NCBI GenBank assembly: GCA_003020985.1 | Contig: PXRM01000028.1 | Location: 57,596 to 121,595 of the forward strand | Source of the DNA: Halobacteriales archaeon QS_4_70_19 | Lineage (GTDB): Archaea > Halobacteriota > Halobacteria > Halobacteriales > Haloarculaceae | Length of the DNA: 64,000 nt | Reading direction: 5' to 3' | Shown here: one piece after another, positions 52,920 to 61,480 of the stretch | Position numbering within the stretch: position 1 is the first letter of the stretch | Layout: every line of letters starts with the position of its first letter | Position numbers and translations under genes: made by a program | The notes under the pieces: generated by a model | Databases searched by the model: none | Seen by the model: the letters and a program-made list of their open reading frames with translations, nothing else | Told to the model about the DNA's origin: nothing

Positions 52920-55900
52920 GTGTCGCTGAATCGCCTCCGTGCGGTGACGCTGTCGGTGCTGCTGGTGGTGAGCGTGTTCGCGGGCACCATCGCGTTCGCG
53001 GGCACCGCGGGGGCCGCCAACACCACCGCCTCAGCCAACGTGAGCTTCGAACGCGGCGGTGCGCTGACCGCCGTCGGCAACTCCATCTCGTCGGTTCCGG
53101 ATGTCCGGTTCAACCGGACCGTGACGCTGGATCCCAACGAGGGGGACGCGCTGATCGTCACCAACGCCGATACCGGCACCAACGTGACGGTCACGCCGAA
53201 CCGGACCGTCACGCTCAATGAGAGCAACATCCGGATATACGACGGTCGCGGGGACGAGCGCTTCCGGCCGACCATCGACACCGCCGACCAGGAGTACAAC
53301 GTCACCGTCTCCGGTGACGCCGGATCGGTGGCGGTCGAACCGCTGTCGAACCTCACGGTCAGCCTGCAGGACAACGGCTCCACGGTGTCGACGACGAGCT
53401 ACGCGCGCCTCCACCCCGTCAACTACACGGGGACGCTCGCGCAGAACTCGACGAGCGGTACCATCGAGTTCTCCGTCCCGAAGCGGGCGCTGCCGAAGCG
53501 CTCGACGGCGGTGCTCGTCTCGTTCGACTCCAGCTTCGAGCGGAACATGACTTACGACGCCAGCACGGGGACCTACCGGGTCACCGTCGACGGGTCGGCC
53601 ATCAACGGGACCGAGTCCGGTGGCGTCATCTTCCGAACCCAGCAGGACGCCGCCTACTTCCTCGTCTCCGGTGACCTGGAGAGTAGCACCAGTAGTGGCG
53701 GCGGTAGTGGTGGCGGCGACGCCACCGGCACGGCGAACGTGAGCTACGATCTGAGCGGTATCGGCACCACGACGACGGACGGTGCCACCGCCCGAAATCC
53801 GGCGCTCACGTTCGACGGCAACGTCACGTTCAACGCGTCCGAGACGGACGGGATCCGGGTGACGAACGCCGACAACGGCGCTCAGTTCTTGGTCGAGCCG
53901 GACGAGGAGGTGAACGTCTCCAGCGACGCCGTCCTCCTCGTCCAGCCGTACGACGGTAACGGGTCGGTCACCGCTCCGGAGTTCGCCGTGTTCGAGAACG
54001 AGCGGCTCACGGAGTTCAACGCGACCGTCGGGGGCAACACCTCGGCGATCCAGGAGCCCATTTCCAACCTCACGGCCACGTACGTCGACAACGGGGTCAC
54101 GGTGAGTTCGACGAGCAGCGCCGAGCCGCACCCGATCAACTACACCGGGAGAATCACTCGGAACTCCTCGACCGGCACCATCGAGTTCACCGTCCCGCGG
54201 CAGGGGCTGCTCGACGGGTCCGCGGAACTCGCGTTCCGGAACTCCAGCACGACCACGCAGATGAGCTACGACCCCGGCACGGGCAACTACACGGCCCTGG
54301 TGGACGAGGCGAACGCCACCAGCGAGGCCGCCGTCTCGTTCTTCTACGGGGGTAGGGTGCGGTACTTCCGAACCTTCAGCCAGGTCTCGATCAACGGGAC
54401 CGGGAGCACCGCCCAGGCCGCGGTCGACATGACGGACCTCCGCGGCCGGGGTGATCAGCTCGAGGGCGTCCGTATCGAGAACGTCACCCTCCCGGACGGC
54501 GGGTTCGTCGTCGTCCGCGACGCCAACTTCACCGACGACCCGATCAACTCGACGCGCGGCGCCTCCGACTACATCGAGCCGGTGGAGAACGACACGCTCA
54601 CCGTCCGGCTCGACGACCCGATCAGCACGAACCAGACGGTCGGGGCGTTCGTCCACCGGGACACCGACGACGACCGGACGTACGACTTCACCGACACGAA
54701 CGGGAGCGACGACGGGCCCTACACCGACGAGAACGGTACCGTCATTGCGGATAGCGAGTCCCTCGAACTGCTCGACCCGTTCGAGTTCACGCTGGCGGAC
54801 CAGACCGGCGACGGGACGAACGTCACGGTCAGTTCGGCGACGCTTCCCGAGGGCGCCTTCCTGGCCGTGCTCAGTGGACCCGCGCTCAACGACAGCAACA
54901 CCACCGTCTTCGAGGCCGAGCGCGGGGCGACGTCGTTCATCCAGCCGGGCACGTACCAGAACGGGACGATCCAGCTCGACGAGCCGCTCAACGAGAGCCA
55001 GGACGTCGTCCTGGTCGCCTTCCGTGACACGGACAACGACGGAACGTACGACTTCGTCGCCACGAACGGGAGCGAGGATGGGCCCCACCTGCAGGTCGGG
55101 AACGCCCTGCCGTTCGCGACGGCGGCGAACTACACGCTCCAGAGCGACCTCGCCAACGTCGCCATGTCGAACATCTCCGGCCCCGGCACCGAGCTGAATC
55201 GAGTGCGTGTGGACGAGGTGTACCTGCCCGAGGGCGGGTTCGTGGAGATCCACGACTCGACGCTGGCGACCGACGGCTCGGTCTTCGGCAGCGTCCGCGG
55301 CCACTCGGGGTACCTCGGGACCGGAGTCCATCGGAACGTCACGTTCACGCTCGACGACCCCGTCACGGCCAACGACACGCTCCTGGCGATGCCGCACCGG
55401 GACACTGACAATGACCAGACGTACGACTTCGTGGCCACGAACGGGAGCGAAGACGGCCCGTACACGAACGCTGACGGCGACCCGGTCGTCGACTCGGCCG
55501 AACTGTCGCTCCTCAATCCGGTCGAACTCCGGATCGACAACCAGACCGGGACGGGCGCGAACGTCACGGTCCGGTCGGCCACGCTGCCCGATGGCGGCTT
55601 CGTCGCCATCTACAGCAGTAACGTGAGCGACTCCCCGTTCGACGCCCAGTTCGGCAACTCCAGCTACCTCACCCCGGGGATCCACCGGAACGTCACCGTC
55701 GAGTTGAACGAGGCGATCACGGAGAACCAGACCGTGTTCGTGCTCGCCTTCCGCGACACGGACGGTGACCGGACGTACGACTTCCCGGCCACGAACGGGT
55801 CCGACGACGGGCCCTACGTGGACGTGAACGGACGGATCCCGTTCGACAGGGCGGAGTACACCGTTGCCCGGGACGGCGGCTCCCTGGTCGGCACGTCCGG

Positions 55901-55985
55901 CCAGCCCGGCTTCGGCCTCGCGGCCGCCCTCGCGGCGCTCGCGATGCTGGGAGCTGCCCTGCTGCTGGGACGTCGCCGGGAGTAG
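52920..55985 (+). CDS. Large modular PGF-CTERM surface glycoprotein
   Basis: 1021 residues. An N-terminal signal peptide (LSVLLVVSVFAGTIAFAGTAGA) directs Sec export. The C-terminus is a PGF-CTERM anchor (PGFGLAAALAALAMLGAALL followed by GRRRE), so the mature protein should be cleaved and lipid-linked by archaeosortase. The body has two copies of a roughly 200-residue module A (starting ANVSF and ANVSYDLSGIG; both contain NYTG and GTIEF), joined by a SSGGGSGGG linker. Four copies of a roughly 120-residue module B follow, each with the core RDTD-x-D-x-TYDF-x-TNGS-x-DGP and LP-x-GGF; the B modules resemble DUF7282. Dozens of NxS/T sequons predict heavy N-glycosylation. It begins with GTG. A cell-surface or S-layer-associated role is inferred. 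Confidence 0.88.
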   Translation: MSLNRLRAVTLSVLLVVSVFAGTIAFAGTAGAANTTASANVSFERGGALTAVGNSISSVPDVRFNRTVTLDPNEGDALIVTNADTGTNVTVTPNRTVTLNESNIRIYDGRGDERFRPTIDTADQEYNVTVSGDAGSVAVEPLSNLTVSLQDNGSTVSTTSYARLHPVNYTGTLAQNSTSGTIEFSVPKRALPKRSTAVLVSFDSSFERNMTYDASTGTYRVTVDGSAINGTESGGVIFRTQQDAAYFLVSGDLESSTSSGGGSGGGDATGTANVSYDLSGIGTTTTDGATARNPALTFDGNVTFNASETDGIRVTNADNGAQFLVEPDEEVNVSSDAVLLVQPYDGNGSVTAPEFAVFENERLTEFNATVGGNTSAIQEPISNLTATYVDNGVTVSSTSSAEPHPINYTGRITRNSSTGTIEFTVPRQGLLDGSAELAFRNSSTTTQMSYDPGTGNYTALVDEANATSEAAVSFFYGGRVRYFRTFSQVSINGTGSTAQAAVDMTDLRGRGDQLEGVRIENVTLPDGGFVVVRDANFTDDPINSTRGASDYIEPVENDTLTVRLDDPISTNQTVGAFVHRDTDDDRTYDFTDTNGSDDGPYTDENGTVIADSESLELLDPFEFTLADQTGDGTNVTVSSATLPEGAFLAVLSGPALNDSNTTVFEAERGATSFIQPGTYQNGTIQLDEPLNESQDVVLVAFRDTDNDGTYDFVATNGSEDGPHLQVGNALPFATAANYTLQSDLANVAMSNISGPGTELNRVRVDEVYLPEGGFVEIHDSTLATDGSVFGSVRGHSGYLGTGVHRNVTFTLDDPVTANDTLLAMPHRDTDNDQTYDFVATNGSEDGPYTNADGDPVVDSAELSLLNPVELRIDNQTGTGANVTVRSATLPDGGFVAIYSSNVSDSPFDAQFGNSSYLTPGIHRNVTVELNEAITENQTVFVLAFRDTDGDRTYDFPATNGSDDGPYVDVNGRIPFDRAEYTVARDGGSLVGTSGQPGFGLAAALAALAMLGAALLLGRRRE

Positions 55986-56171
55986 CCGCCCACGCCGGTC
56001 TCGTCTCGCTTCTCTCACTCCGACGCGAGTGGGGTCTCGGCCCGGATAGCTGGATCAAACCTCGACTAGGTGATCTAGACGTCGAATTGATCGTTAATCA
56101 GTACAACAAGATCGAAATAGAGTAGCTTGCAACTCTCGCGCCGACGGTCGTCTCTCGCCCGCCCCGGGCGC

Positions 56172-56567
56172 TCACTCGTCGCTTCCCTTGCCGAGGCTCG
56201 CCCCGAACTCCTGCAGGCGGCCGGCGAACTGGCCGAAGACGACGTTGAAGACGCCGGCCATCGCCAGCAGCGCGCCGAGGAAGAGCGGCGACCCCTGCGA
56301 CGGCGGGACGACCACGGGGTAGAGCCAGACGAGGACGCCGCTGACGAGGAACCCCAGCGAGACGCCGCGCTGGGCGTTCTCCGTGTACTCGAACACCATC
56401 GCGGCGATGCCGAGGAACCCGAGGATGCCGACCATCGGCTCGTACGGTGACTCCCGGACCGACGCCGCTCCCAGCACCAGCAGCCCCGCGACGACGGAGC
56501 CGACGCCCATCAGCCGCATCTGCCGCTTCTTCAGGTCCCCCTCCACGTCGGCCTCGTCGTCTGCCAT
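56172..56567 (-). CDS. Small haloarchaeal membrane protein, function unknown
   Basis: 131 residues with four membrane segments (VGSVVAGLLVLGAASV, VGILGFLGIAAMVFEY, VSLGFLVSGVLVWLYPVV, SPLFLGALLAMAGVFNVVFG) between an acidic N-terminus and a polar C-terminus. It resembles other haloarchaeal membrane proteins of this size; no named family recognised. It lies head-to-head with the PspA-like gene. Confidence 0.7.
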   Translation of the reverse strand: MADDEADVEGDLKKRQMRLMGVGSVVAGLLVLGAASVRESPYEPMVGILGFLGIAAMVFEYTENAQRGVSLGFLVSGVLVWLYPVVVPPSQGSPLFLGALLAMAGVFNVVFGQFAGRLQEFGASLGKGSDE

Positions 56568-56736
56568 ATCCCGTCTCCGCGGCCCCCGCGCTAATCGTTG
56601 TCGGTCGTCGTCGGTCGGTACGTGGTCGCTCCCGGTCGGTCACCGGGCACCGGCGGCCACAGGCTCGTCCCGGTCGCGCTCCGGTCCCTCCAGCCAGGAG
56701 GACCCCTCCGAGACGCTGGACTACAGCTACGAGAAG

Positions 56737-57465
56737 ATGCGCGACGAGCTGCAGGACGTCAAGCAGGGCATCGCGGACCTGACGACCCAGAAGAAGCGCC
56801 TCGAAATCCAGAAGCGCCGGCTGGAGGAGAACGTCGAGAAGCACAACGAGCAGGCCCGGGAGGCGGTCGACGCGGGCCGCGACGACCTCGCCCGCAGGGC
56901 CCTGGAGAAGAAGAAGCAGAAGATGACGCAGATCGAGGACCTGGAGACCCAGGTCGCCGACCTGCAGGACACCCAGGACCGGCTGGTCGAGAAGAAAGAC
57001 GAACTCCAGGAGCGCATCGAGCGGTTCCGCACGGAGAAGGAGACGATGAAGGCGCGCTACGAGGCGGCCGAGGCGAGCGCGCGCGTCTCGGAGGCGATGA
57101 GCGGCGTCGGCGACGAGATGGACGAGACCGCCCGCACCATCGAGCGCGCCCGCGAGCGGACCGACGAGATGGAGGCCCGGGCCGAGGCGATGGACGAGCT
57201 CCAGTCCACCGGCGCGTTCGACGACGCGCTCTCCGACGAGGACGACCTCGACCGCGAGCTGCGGGAGCTCCGGAGCGACAGCGAGGTGGAGGCGGAGCTG
57301 GAGACGCTGAAGACCGAGGCCGGGCGCGGCTCGGCCGAGAGCGACGAAGCAACCACGGCCGAGTCGGCCGAGGAGTCGGCCGACCCGGAGCTGGAGGCGG
57401 AGCTGGCGGACCTGAAGGAGGAGGAGTCGGAGACGGACTCGGAGACGGACGACCGCGCCGACTGA
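56737..57465 (+). CDS. PspA/IM30-family coiled-coil protein, apparently lacking the usual N-terminus
   Basis: 242 residues from the first usable ATG. The coiled-coil body is a clear haloarchaeal PspA/Vipp1 homologue: DVKQGIADLTTQKKRLEIQKR, EQAREAVDAGRDDLARRALEKKK, MKARYEAAEASARVSEAMSG and MDELQSTGAFDDALSDEDDLD. PspA oligomers protect and remodel membranes under stress. The family's start (an amphipathic helix of about 25 residues beginning MGI or similar and ending just before EDPSETLDY) should lie upstream. The frame does encode EDPSETLDYSYEK from 56698, but no start codon occurs in frame nearby and the sequence before it is not PspA-like. Truncation or a 5' rearrangement is therefore likely. 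Acidic C-terminal tail. Confidence 0.75.
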   Translation: MRDELQDVKQGIADLTTQKKRLEIQKRRLEENVEKHNEQAREAVDAGRDDLARRALEKKKQKMTQIEDLETQVADLQDTQDRLVEKKDELQERIERFRTEKETMKARYEAAEASARVSEAMSGVGDEMDETARTIERARERTDEMEARAEAMDELQSTGAFDDALSDEDDLDRELRELRSDSEVEAELETLKTEAGRGSAESDEATTAESAEESADPELEAELADLKEEESETDSETDDRAD

Positions 57466-57522
57466 GCCGTCCGGACGGCGCGTTCGGTGGACCGCCGGTT
57501 CGCTCCCCGTCTCTCCCGTCGT

Positions 57523-57882
57523 CTACTCCAGCAGCATCGCGGCGACGGCGCCCACGACCACGCCGAGGACCACGACGGCTACGAGCCGGTACCAGCGGCC
57601 CGGGACGGGGAGTGTCCCGCGGGCGTAGCCCGCCGGCCGGCGAGCGTAGTGGACCGCGAGCCCGAACTGCGCCAGTGCCGCGAGGCCGAGCAGCCACGGC
57701 TCGCCCGGAGCGAGATTCAGGGCGCGCGCCGCCGCGAGCCCGCCGAACACGAGCGCGGCCAGCGCCAGCCCGGTCGCCCAGAACTCCGCGCGGACCAGGG
57801 GCCGGCCCAGGCCCGGGACTGCCGGTGGGCCGGCCCCGCCGGTGTCGTCGTCGAACTTCCAGTCACGCTCGTCGTCGGCCAT
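57523..57882 (-). CDS. Haloarchaeal small membrane protein, function unknown
   Basis: 119 residues. A soluble acidic start (MADDERDWKFDDDTGG) and about three membrane segments (FWATGLALAALVFGGLAAARAL, WLLGLAALAQFGLAVHYA, LVAVVVLGVVVGAVAAMLL). No family recognised. It is convergent with the PspA-like gene and lies three bases downstream of the SWIM-protein stop, so the two may be co-transcribed. Confidence 0.68.
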   Translation of the reverse strand: MADDERDWKFDDDTGGAGPPAVPGLGRPLVRAEFWATGLALAALVFGGLAAARALNLAPGEPWLLGLAALAQFGLAVHYARRPAGYARGTLPVPGRWYRLVAVVVLGVVVGAVAAMLLE

Positions 57883-57885
57883 CGG

Positions 57886-58233
57886 TCAGATGAACTCCCG
57901 GACGTCGGAGTACCACATGTCGTGGTGGTCGACGGCGTCGATGTGGGGGGCGATCTTCGCGGCGATGACGTGCCAGCAGAGCGCGTCCGGGTCCTCCGCG
58001 TCGAGGTTGTACTGGCTGTCCTCGCAGGTGCAGGCCCCGTCCTCGACGACGTACTCGTCGTTGTGGCCGACGACGACCGTGAAGTCGCGGTAGTGCTTGA
58101 CGCGTCGCTCCCCGACCGCCTCGATGGCGCGCCGGCCGCGTGACCCGTGCGCCGCGATGATGCGGTCGACGATGTCGGGGGTCAGCTCCCCGGCCTCGGC
58201 GAGCGCGTCGGTCCACTCCGCGACGGTACTCAC
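57886..58233 (-). CDS. SWIM zinc-finger protein
   Basis: 115 residues. A SWIM motif CTCEDSQYNLDAEDPDALCWH (C-x-C-x(n)-C-x-H) lies in the C-terminal half, preceded by HYRDFTVVVGHNDEYVVEDGA. SWIM fingers bind DNA or protein partners; small haloarchaeal proteins of this kind have no known role. The start is a GTG at 58233 with the minus-strand GTTTTGTG about 25 bases upstream. The ORF-track start at 58584 includes unrelated sequence. Confidence 0.82.
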   Translation of the reverse strand: MSTVAEWTDALAEAGELTPDIVDRIIAAHGSRGRRAIEAVGERRVKHYRDFTVVVGHNDEYVVEDGACTCEDSQYNLDAEDPDALCWHVIAAKIAPHIDAVDHHDMWYSDVREFI

Positions 58234-58361
58234 TACGCGTACTCGGTGACGCGGGCACAAAACCGTTCGGTGGCTCGTCCGACGCCTGTCGGTCGCCGGG
58301 CCCAGCCCGTCCCCGTTCCCGACTCCCCGCCGCCCCGTTCCCCGCCGGGGGTGCGTCTCGC

Positions 58362-58532
58362 TCAGCCGACCTGCTTCCACTCCCGGCTGCACTCCGGGCA
58401 GCTGCGGATCTTCCCCAGCCCGTCCGGGTTGTCGCGCGTGTCCAGGTTCTCGTCGCACTCCGTACACACCAGCCGCTCGTAGGTGTCCTTCGTGATCTGC
58501 TCGGAGCGGAGCCCCTTTCGGACGGATTCCAT
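58362..58532 (-). CDS. HVO_0758-family zinc-finger micro-protein
   Basis: 56 residues: MESVRKGLRSEQITKDTYER, then the zinc knuckles CTECDENLDTRDNPDG and CPECSREW. It matches the haloarchaeal HVO_0758 family of tiny zinc-binding proteins (known from Haloferax volcanii; role not settled in my knowledge). Too short for most gene callers unless the right ATG (58532) is used; the ORF track lists a 120-residue frame that adds a non-conserved leader. It lies between rnpB and the SWIM gene. Confidence 0.85.
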   Translation of the reverse strand: MESVRKGLRSEQITKDTYERLVCTECDENLDTRDNPDGLGKIRSCPECSREWKQVG

Positions 58533-58600
58533 ACCGCTTCGTATGCGATCCCCTGTCAAAAGCCCGGCGGCGACCTGCGCGCACCGATTCGGCCCGGGGT

Positions 58601-58976
58601 CGGCGTTGGCGAGCTGTCGCTCCCGGCGGACGGTGGCTGAGGGGAGTAAGCCCCCTTCTGTTCGTCCCGGCATTCGGCTGAGCGCCCGCCGCTCGTCCGG
58701 GCTACCTGTGCGGCGGGCTTGCACCGGCGAGGATTCGCCGTTCCATCCGTTCCCGGTCGTCGGGCGCGCGGTTGTACGAGCGGGCGTCGCCCGCTCGTGC
58801 CGGGGGACCTCGCGGCCGCCCGCGCCTCATCACTCGGATCGGGGGGTCTCGTTGCTGTTCCAGAGCCGACGGTCTCCCGTCCCGGGCTTGCGCCCGGTCG
58901 CCCGCCCGGACGGTGGGGGGACTTTCCTCGTGCGCCACACTGCGCACGGGAGCCGGGCTCCCTCTGCCACGCCGAG
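58601..58976 (-). ncRNA. rnpB: RNase P RNA
   Basis: On the minus strand the universal RNase P elements are present in the right order and spacing. GAGGAAAGTCCCCCC (CR-I and the 5' strand of P4) is at 58914-58929, with the hairpin CGTGCGC...GCGCACG (P3) just before it. ACAGAAGGGGGCTTAC (CR-V and the 3' strand of P4) is near 58649-58664. GAGGGAG near the 5' side can pair with CTCCCCTC near the 3' side to give P2, and CGGCGTGGC with GCCAACGCCG, or GTGGC with GCCAC, to give P1. These pairings set the ends only approximately, to within about 30 bases. The RNA processes pre-tRNA 5' ends; its protein partner Rpp29 is encoded in the ribosomal operon of this window. Confidence 0.88.
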
Positions 58977-59127
58977 ATAAGCCGGTGGGCGTCTTGAGGG
59001 GTTCGGTCGCGCGAACCCACGGCCCGGTCCACCGGAAAGCGGCGGGGCACGGGCGGTCGAGAACTCCCGGAGAGCAGGATTACGTATTTGTGGTGGTCAC
59101 AAGTGTTTTGTTATCGAAATGATATTC

Positions 59128-59643
59128 CTATGCGTAGTTTTCATCCAGATACGCCACGATATCGTCGCTCTCGTAGAGCGACTCGCCCCGCTCGTGGTCG
59201 ACCAGCAGCGGCACCTGGTTCCGCCCGTAGCCCTCCAGTTCCGCGTGGCGGTTGCGGTTCGTGACCGTCCCGCGGCCGAGCAGGCTCCCCTCGGTGCGCG
59301 GGTTGTGGAGGGTGTAGCTGATCCCGTTCCGGGTGCAGAACCGGCGCACCTTCGCGCAGTGGGGACAGCCCTCGGCCTGGTACAGTTCGAGCGTGTCGGC
59401 GGTGTCCGGGCGGCCCCCGTCGTCCGCTTCGAGCCCGACCGACCGCTGGACGGTCAGCCCGACCGTGACCACCAGCACGGCCAGGGCGATGGCGCCGACG
59501 GGAAGGAGGCTGCCGGTCCTGACGGCGTCGAGCTGACCGGCGAAGCCGGCGACCGTGGTGAACGCGCCGAGGAACGCTAGCATCCACATCGCGCCGTCGC
59601 GCAGGCGTTCGGGGCCCCCGAGCTGCTGGAGCGGTGTCGTCAT
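59128..59643 (-). CDS. Membrane-anchored glutaredoxin/GST-N domain protein
   Basis: 171 residues. Two membrane helices (WMLAFLGAFTTVAGFAGQL and LLPVGAIALAVLVVTVGLTV) precede a glutaredoxin-like domain with the CPHC redox motif (YQAEGCPHCAKVRRF). The cis-Pro segment NQVPLLVD and a C-terminal helix (YESDDIVAYLDENY) resemble GST_N. It probably reduces or monitors disulfides at the membrane face, as in other haloarchaeal glutaredoxin-like proteins. The ATG at 59643 is used; the track GTG at 59661 lies close to the likely TATA region. Confidence 0.82.
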   Translation of the reverse strand: MTTPLQQLGGPERLRDGAMWMLAFLGAFTTVAGFAGQLDAVRTGSLLPVGAIALAVLVVTVGLTVQRSVGLEADDGGRPDTADTLELYQAEGCPHCAKVRRFCTRNGISYTLHNPRTEGSLLGRGTVTNRNRHAELEGYGRNQVPLLVDHERGESLYESDDIVAYLDENYA

Positions 59644-59688
59644 CACCGCGAGGGTCGGCACGGGGCGACTTCAAGTCCCCGCGTGGCA

Positions 59689-60468
59689 TTAACGGTCCGG
59701 GCGTGTCGGCTCGCCCACGCGGGCCGTCCCGTCCGTGACGACGCCGTGGGCAGCCGCCGCGACCGAGGCCGGCAGCTCGTCGCCGCGGTCCCGATAGCGC
59801 GACCGGAGGCTCGCGAGCAGGGCGTCCCGGACACAGACACGGACCGCGTCGCCGACCGTCGTGGCGCTCCCCGCGAACGACGCCGGGTCGCCCTCGGGGT
59901 CGCAGCCGACGGCGACGGCGTCCGAGGTAGTGCCCGAGAAGCCCGTGGCCGCGAGCAGGGTCGCCGTCTTCGCCTCCACGGCGGTCGCCAACAGCTCCGT
60001 CAGCGTTCCCGCCGCGAGCGCGCGGCCGGTCGCCACGAGCAGGTTGACGGTGCCGACCGGGGGCCGGTCGTCGGGCGGCGACGAGCCACCCTGCGACTCC
60101 AGCGGGAGCGTCGCGGGGTTCGAGAGGCCGCCGGTTGCGACCACTGTGACCGGGCCACGGACGGCGACGCGAGCGTGGCGCATCGAGACGCCGGTGAGCA
60201 GCGACGGCCCCGGCGTCTCGAAACCGGCCTCCCGCCGGCGCTCGCGGGCGTACGCGTCGAGGTCGGTCCGGTCGAACTCCTCGGGGACGGTGACGTTGTA
60301 CGCGGCGCGCGCGTGCCGGCGGCCGCCGCCGTGGCCGGTGACCAGCCAGCGCCACTCCGCGGGCGCCCGGACGCGGCAGACGTCCGCACTGACGGCCGCC
60401 GTCACGTCGGCGCCCGCGTCCTCGTCCACCTCCGCGGCCGTCGCCGGGTCGTCGCCGTCCTCAGACAT
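59689..60468 (-). CDS. cbiZ: Adenosylcobinamide amidohydrolase (CbiZ)
   Basis: 259 residues. CbiZ removes the aminopropanol side chain of cobinamide to give cobyric acid, allowing archaea to salvage incomplete corrinoids. Family features: WRWLVTGHGGGRRHARAAYNVTVPEEFDRTDLDAYARER, AVRGPVTVVATGGLSNPA, VGTVNLLVATGRALAAGTL, AVEAKTATLLAATGFSGTTSDAVAVGCD. It overlaps the cobD-like gene by eight bases and belongs to the same minus-strand unit as cobY and cobS. Confidence 0.92.
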   Translation of the reverse strand: MSEDGDDPATAAEVDEDAGADVTAAVSADVCRVRAPAEWRWLVTGHGGGRRHARAAYNVTVPEEFDRTDLDAYARERRREAGFETPGPSLLTGVSMRHARVAVRGPVTVVATGGLSNPATLPLESQGGSSPPDDRPPVGTVNLLVATGRALAAGTLTELLATAVEAKTATLLAATGFSGTTSDAVAVGCDPEGDPASFAGSATTVGDAVRVCVRDALLASLRSRYRDRGDELPASVAAAAHGVVTDGTARVGEPTRPDR

Positions 60469-61480
60469 CCAGCGCCTCCAGGAGCCGGTCGTTCTCGTCC
60501 GGGAGCCGGACCGCGACCCGGACGTGCCGGTCCAGCCCGCGGAAGGTGGTGGCGTCCCGGACGGCGATGCCCTCGCGGTCGAGGCGCGCGGTCAGGGCCG
60601 GCACCGACCCGTCGGGGTCGTCGTCGCGGAGCCGACAGCAGAGGAAGGGAGCCTCGCCGTCGTGGACGTCGAAGCGTGTCCCGAGGCGGTCGCGCATGCG
60701 CTCGCGCTCGCCGGCGACCCGGTCGCGCGTCTCCCGGACGAACTCGTCCGCACGCATCGCGCGAGCGCCGGCGGCGGCCGCGGGCGTCCCGAGCGCCCAC
60801 GCGGGCACGGCCGTCTGCAGGCGGTCCAGCGCCCGGCCGCGGGCGACCGCGAACCCGGCGCGGAGGCCGGGCAGGCCGAACAGCTTCGTGAGCGAGCGCG
60901 CCGCGACGACGCCCGCCTCCCCGGCGAGCGAGTCACGGTCGGTGAACCCGAGGAACGCCTCGTCGGCCAGCAGGAGGGTGTCGGCCGCGCGGCAGCGGCG
61001 GGCGAACGCCCGGAGCGCGTCGGGCGTGGGCGCGTCGCCGGTCGGGTTGTTCGGGACGCAGACGACCGCGAGCGTGTGGTCCGCGGGGTCCGCGTCGACG
61101 AGTTCGTCGTGGGGGACGAACGTGGGCTCGCCGCCCTGCAGGCGGACCTCGCGGGCGTACTCGCCGAAGCTCGGTGCCGGGAGGAGCACGCCGTCCCCGG
61201 GCGAGACGTGCGTGGCGATCGTGAGACGGATGGCCTGCAGCCCGCCGGCGGTCGGGACCACGTGCGGGGGGTCGCAGTCGGCGTAGTCGGCCGCCGCGAC
61301 ACGGTAGTCGGGGTAGCCGCGCGGCGGGTACGTCCGTGCCGCGTCCAGCGCGTCCTCGTACGCGGCGCGCGTCCCGGGCGGGGTCCGGGGGTTGATATTG
61401 GCGCTGAAGTCCAGCACGTCGGGGTCGTCGCTGGAGCCGTGTGGCACGCGCTCCGTCCGGTCGACGGCCTCCGGGTTCAT
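60461..61480 (-). CDS. cobD: PLP-dependent threonine-phosphate decarboxylase-like aminotransferase (CobD)
   Basis: 339 residues of the fold-type I PLP family, closest in context to L-threonine-O-3-phosphate decarboxylase. That enzyme makes the aminopropanol phosphate arm of the corrinoid. DFSANINPRTPPGT at the N-terminus is typical of CobD. VVCVPNNPTG and LLADEAFLGF hold the cofactor Asn and Asp, and the Schiff-base lysine is in SLTKLFGLPGLRAG at K199. A histidinol-phosphate aminotransferase is a look-alike, but the neighbours (cbiZ, cobY, cobS, cbiB) favour CobD. The ATG at 61480 overlaps the cobY stop. Confidence 0.88.
   Translation of the reverse strand: MNPEAVDRTERVPHGSSDDPDVLDFSANINPRTPPGTRAAYEDALDAARTYPPRGYPDYRVAAADYADCDPPHVVPTAGGLQAIRLTIATHVSPGDGVLLPAPSFGEYAREVRLQGGEPTFVPHDELVDADPADHTLAVVCVPNNPTGDAPTPDALRAFARRCRAADTLLLADEAFLGFTDRDSLAGEAGVVAARSLTKLFGLPGLRAGFAVARGRALDRLQTAVPAWALGTPAAAAGARAMRADEFVRETRDRVAGERERMRDRLGTRFDVHDGEAPFLCCRLRDDDPDGSVPALTARLDREGIAVRDATTFRGLDRHVRVAVRLPDENDRLLEALDV

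Noticed and set aside
53031-56018. 995-residue minus-strand ORF
   Set aside because: Mirror frame of the PGF-CTERM surface protein gene, with no family features of its own.
56383-56736. Using the ORF-track start at 56383 for the PspA-like gene
   Set aside because: The added 118 residues are antisense to the neighbouring membrane-protein gene and bear no PspA features.
58556-59050. Several ORFs of 80-165 residues on both strands
   Set aside because: They overlap the RNase P RNA gene, whose conserved elements explain the sequence better.
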